A stretch of 64,000 nt of DNA from Longimicrobium terrae (GTDB taxonomy: Bacteria; Gemmatimonadota; Gemmatimonadetes; Longimicrobiales; Longimicrobiaceae): the NCBI RefSeq assembly GCF_014202995.1, contig NZ_JACHIA010000013.1, positions 112,412 through 176,411 of the forward strand, written 5' to 3'. Positions 61,560-64,000 of this stretch are shown here, in pieces; within the stretch, counting starts at the first letter, position 1; the number at the start of each line of letters is the position of its first letter. The position numbers and the translations under genes were made by a program. The notes under the pieces were generated by a model. That model was not told where the DNA came from and searched no databases. It saw only the letters and a program-made list of their open reading frames with translations.

Positions 61560-63233
61560 TCAGCGCGCCGCGGCGGGCTCGCGCTTGGCCTTCTTGTCTT
61601 CGCGCTTGGCCTTGAGCACCACGGTGTCGGCGTCCAGGTGGTCGTCGCCGCAGGAGTGCACGTATTCCTGGTAGGTGCCCAGGAAGTCGCGGATTCCCTT
61701 GGGGCTGATTTCCACCACGCGCGTGGCCAGCTGCCCCACGAACCACCGGTCGTGCGACACCAGAATGAGCGTGCCGTCGTACGTCTGCAGCCCCTGCACC
61801 AGCGCCTCGATGCTCTCGAGGTCCAGGTGGTTGGTGGGCTCGTCAAGCACCAGCACGTTGGGCTGCTCCAGCGCCAGCCGGCTGAACACCAGGCGCGCCG
61901 CCTCACCGCCGGACAGCGCCGAAAGCCGCTTTTCGCCGTCGTCGCCGCTGAACAGCATCATCCCCAGGTGGCCGCGCACGAAGCCGCGGTCCTTGCCCGG
62001 GCAGTAGTCCCACAGCCACTCCTCGGCGGTGCGCTCGGACTCGCCCAGCTGCTCGTGGTGGTCCTGCGCAAAGTAGCCGGGGTGCGTCTCGTATCCCCAC
62101 TCCACCTCGCCGGTATCCGGCTTGAGGTCGCCCATGAGGATCTTGAGCAGCGTGGACTTGCCGATGCCGTTGGGCCCCATGATCACCAGGCGGTCGCCGC
62201 GCTGCACCGAAAGATCCACCCCCGGCAGCACGTGCTTGTCGCCAAAGGACTTGGAGATTCCCTTGATGCGGATGACGTCCTTGCCGCTGGGCCGCCGCTG
62301 CACGAAGCGGAACTTGGGGTAGCGGCGCGAACTACCCGGCAGCTCCTCCAGCTGCTCGCGCTGCTTTTCGATCATCTTGAGCTTGCTCTGGGCCTGGCGC
62401 GCCTTGCTGGCCTTGGCCTTGAAGCGGTCCACGAACTGCTGCTGCTGCGCGATGACCTTCTGGCGCCCCTCGATTTCCTTTTCCTTGCGGTCGCGGTCTT
62501 CCACCTTCTGTTCCAGGAAGTCCGTGTAGTTGCCGTGATACAGCGTCACCGTCTGGTAGTCGACGTCCAGAATGGCCGACGCGACGTTGTCCAGAAAGCG
62601 GTGGTCGTGCGAGATCACGGCGACGGGCCCGTCAAAGTCGTGCAGGAACTTTTCCAGCCACCGGATGGAGAGGATGTCCAGGTGGTTGGTGGGTTCGTCC
62701 AGCAGCAGCACATCGGGCGAGCCGGCCAGCACCTGGGCCAGCAGCACGCGCAGCTTGAAGCCGCCGGAAAGCGTGGACAGAGGCTGGCGGTGCACCTCGG
62801 CCGGAAGGCCAAGGCCCTCCAGGATGGTGGCCGCGCGCGCCTCGGCGGTGTAGCCGTCCAGGCGCTGCACCGTTTCTTCGAGTTCGCTGAAGCGGTCCGC
62901 GTCGAACTCCACGTGCGCGTTGGCCAGCAGTTCTTCCTTGGCCACCATGGCGGCCCACAGCTCGCCGTGGCCCATGAGCGCCACTTCCAGCACCTGCTGG
63001 TCCTCGTACAGGAACTGGTCCTGCCGCAGAACCCCCAGGCGGGCGCTCTTGGGAATGCTGACGGTACCCTTGCTGGCGTCGGTGTCGCCGCTCAGAATGC
63101 TGAGCAGGGTCGTCTTGCCGCACCCGTTGGCGCCTACGATGCCGTAGCGCTCGCCCGGGTTCAGCTGAAAGGCGGCGTCCTGGAACAGAACGCGGTCGCC
63201 AAAGGACTTTTCGAGATTGGATACGGAGATCAT
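61560..63233 (-). CDS. ABC-F family ATPase (YbiT-like)
   Basis: A 557-residue ribosome-associated ATPase with two ABC domains and no membrane part. Walker A is GANGCGKTT and GPNGIGKST. Signatures are LSGGFKLRV and LSGGEAARL, and each domain has DEPTNHLD. Between the domains a charged helical linker (about 240-320) reaches toward the ribosomal P-site in this family. GYFAQDHHEQLGE and the length point to the YbiT/EttA side and not to the antibiotic-resistance types. The ATG at 63233 (MISVSNLEKSFG) is preferred to a frame start 27 bases upstream. It probably helps translation under stress. Confidence 0.93.
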   Translation of the reverse strand: MISVSNLEKSFGDRVLFQDAAFQLNPGERYGIVGANGCGKTTLLSILSGDTDASKGTVSIPKSARLGVLRQDQFLYEDQQVLEVALMGHGELWAAMVAKEELLANAHVEFDADRFSELEETVQRLDGYTAEARAATILEGLGLPAEVHRQPLSTLSGGFKLRVLLAQVLAGSPDVLLLDEPTNHLDILSIRWLEKFLHDFDGPVAVISHDHRFLDNVASAILDVDYQTVTLYHGNYTDFLEQKVEDRDRKEKEIEGRQKVIAQQQQFVDRFKAKASKARQAQSKLKMIEKQREQLEELPGSSRRYPKFRFVQRRPSGKDVIRIKGISKSFGDKHVLPGVDLSVQRGDRLVIMGPNGIGKSTLLKILMGDLKPDTGEVEWGYETHPGYFAQDHHEQLGESERTAEEWLWDYCPGKDRGFVRGHLGMMLFSGDDGEKRLSALSGGEAARLVFSRLALEQPNVLVLDEPTNHLDLESIEALVQGLQTYDGTLILVSHDRWFVGQLATRVVEISPKGIRDFLGTYQEYVHSCGDDHLDADTVVLKAKREDKKAKREPAAAR

Positions 63234-63311
63234 TCCCCAATATAACAGCGTTCCCGCCATATTTCCTCCCCCCGTCCGCGCCGGCCGTCTGCCCCCTGAT
63301 CCGATGCATCG

Positions 63312-63686
63312 ATGAACCGCTCATCCGTGGTACGCGGCCTCTCGTCCCGCACCCCGTTCTGGAGCCCGGCCGGCCCGTACGCCTCCATCCGCGTCTGCAT
63401 CACGCTGCTGGTGGCGCAGGCCATCCTGCTGCCCGTGATGCTGGTGGGGATGGGGATGTTCTCCGCGCTGCTCGCGGAAGGGATCGGCAACGCGGCCGCG
63501 AACGCGATCGCGCTTCTGTGGCTCGCCATCCCGCTGGGGGCGGCCTGCGGCCTCTACCTGGGCGCGGCGTCCGGCGCGTCGGAAGACCCGTGGATCGCGC
63601 GGGCAGCGGGAATCCTGTGCAACGCGGTCTACCTGATCGCCGGGGTGCAGTTCGCGTTAGCGTGCATCGTGGGATCACAGCAGTAG
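63312..63686 (+). CDS. Small membrane protein
   Basis: A 124-residue protein with three membrane helices (about 26-52, 62-82 and 98-118). No family is recognised. It is divergent from the ABC-F gene across 78 bases. The helices are rich in Ala, Gly and Leu without charged residues that would suggest transport. Confidence 0.6.
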   Translation: MNRSSVVRGLSSRTPFWSPAGPYASIRVCITLLVAQAILLPVMLVGMGMFSALLAEGIGNAAANAIALLWLAIPLGAACGLYLGAASGASEDPWIARAAGILCNAVYLIAGVQFALACIVGSQQ

Positions 63687-63761
63687 CCGGCCGGCATTCC
63701 AACGCTGCCTGATACAGATTCTGAGAAAGTCCGTGCAGGCTGTTCGGCTCGCCCGCTGAGC

Positions 63762-63792
63762 AACTGAAGTTGCGCGGCAACGGCGGAAAGCT
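63762..63792. repeat. Partial family B repeat
   Basis: GCAACT-GA-AGTTGC followed by GCGGCAACGGCGGAAAG, a compensated variant of GCGACT-GA-AGTCGC: both arms changed, so the hairpin is kept. Confidence 0.6.
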
Positions 63793-63870
63793 TCACGATA
63801 CAGCTGTCAGGCTCCCCCCGCAGAAGCCTTGGAGGAACAGCCGGGTTTTCTTCGAGGGAATTGGGAAACA

Positions 63871-63903
63871 CGAGCCCCGCATCCTCCCTGGATGCGGGGC
63901 TCG
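63871..63903. terminator. Terminator-like hairpin before the intron end
   Basis: A 14-bp stem, CGAGCCCCGCATCC (63871-63884) with GGATGCGGGGCTCG (63890-63903), and a 5-base loop. It is followed 6 bases later by the putative intron start. Confidence 0.8.
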
Positions 63904-63909
63904 CCCGTT

Positions 63910-64000
63910 GTGTGCCCGGCATGGGCTGGAGCTTGGAGGTGAAAGTCCTCTGGGGAGTTGGTCATAGCGACCCGAGCGAATGGCAAGGTGCTGAGCCGCG
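63910..64000 (+). mobile_element. 5' end of a putative group II intron (runs out of the window)
   Basis: GTGTGCCCGGCATGGGC at 63910 matches the group II 5' consensus GUGYG, followed by the CCCGGCAUGG segment usual in bacterial introns. The next bases (GGAGGTGAAAGTCCTC, then GGTCATAGCGACCCGAGCGAA) fit domain I. Insertion just after a terminator hairpin is the habit of class C introns. The reverse transcriptase would lie to the right, outside the window. Confidence 0.6.

Overview
The window is high-GC DNA with dense, short-spaced genes and many ATGA or GTGA gene overlaps. It looks like a chromosome segment of a Gemmatimonadota bacterium, probably a Longimicrobium-like one. The reasons are the GC content, the large DUF5916 outer-membrane protein, the NRPS, a RiPP precursor with a lanthipeptide-type leader, and families of small intergenic hairpin repeats. 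This assignment is inference; no rRNA or tRNA gene was found to anchor it.

Layout. 1-1833 is the 3' end of a nonribosomal peptide synthetase (A-PCP-TE). 1962-2521 is a small GxxExxY gene enclosed by 49-bp inverted repeats. 2525-4857 holds csaA, a single-domain response regulator and a secreted alpha/beta hydrolase. 5481-12873 is a three-gene signalling operon: a nine-PAS hybrid kinase, a receiver-GAF-kinase, and a receiver-LuxR regulator. 13489-16772 carries a Gly-rich repeat protein and small unknown genes, one of them frameshifted. 16885-23049 (minus strand) carries a DUF5916 protein, a lipoprotein, a DUF218 protein and a glycosyltransferase.

23704-38845 is the most unusual part. It starts with a full-length exported Rhs/YD-repeat protein with a zinc-protease-like tip and a candidate immunity gene. 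Five partial copies of the last ~546 bp of its core follow, and the tips where retained differ in sequence. The tips are zincin-like (three, two of them related), JAB/DUF4329-like (one) or unassigned. The candidate immunity proteins are mostly lipoproteins, secreted or membrane proteins. Two of them are paralogous lipoproteins built from tandem GspG-like domains. The array ends in a truncated selO.

39930-41157 is a PD-(D/E)XK nuclease gene coupled to an unknown partner, plus an antitoxin remnant. 41328-47110 and 53713-58572 together encode purine degradation: guanine deaminase, three-subunit xanthine dehydrogenase, PuuD urate hydroxylase, UraH, UraD, allantoinase and allantoicase, with a DUF6986 protein. 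Between the two halves lie an orphan Cys-rich RiPP precursor, a PaiB-like protein, an XRE regulator with a duplicated operator-like sequence, a PQQ sugar dehydrogenase and a PIN/PD-(D/E)XK-like pair. The right end holds a CPBP protease, an ABC-F ATPase and, just after a terminator hairpin, what looks like the 5' end of a group II intron running out of the window.
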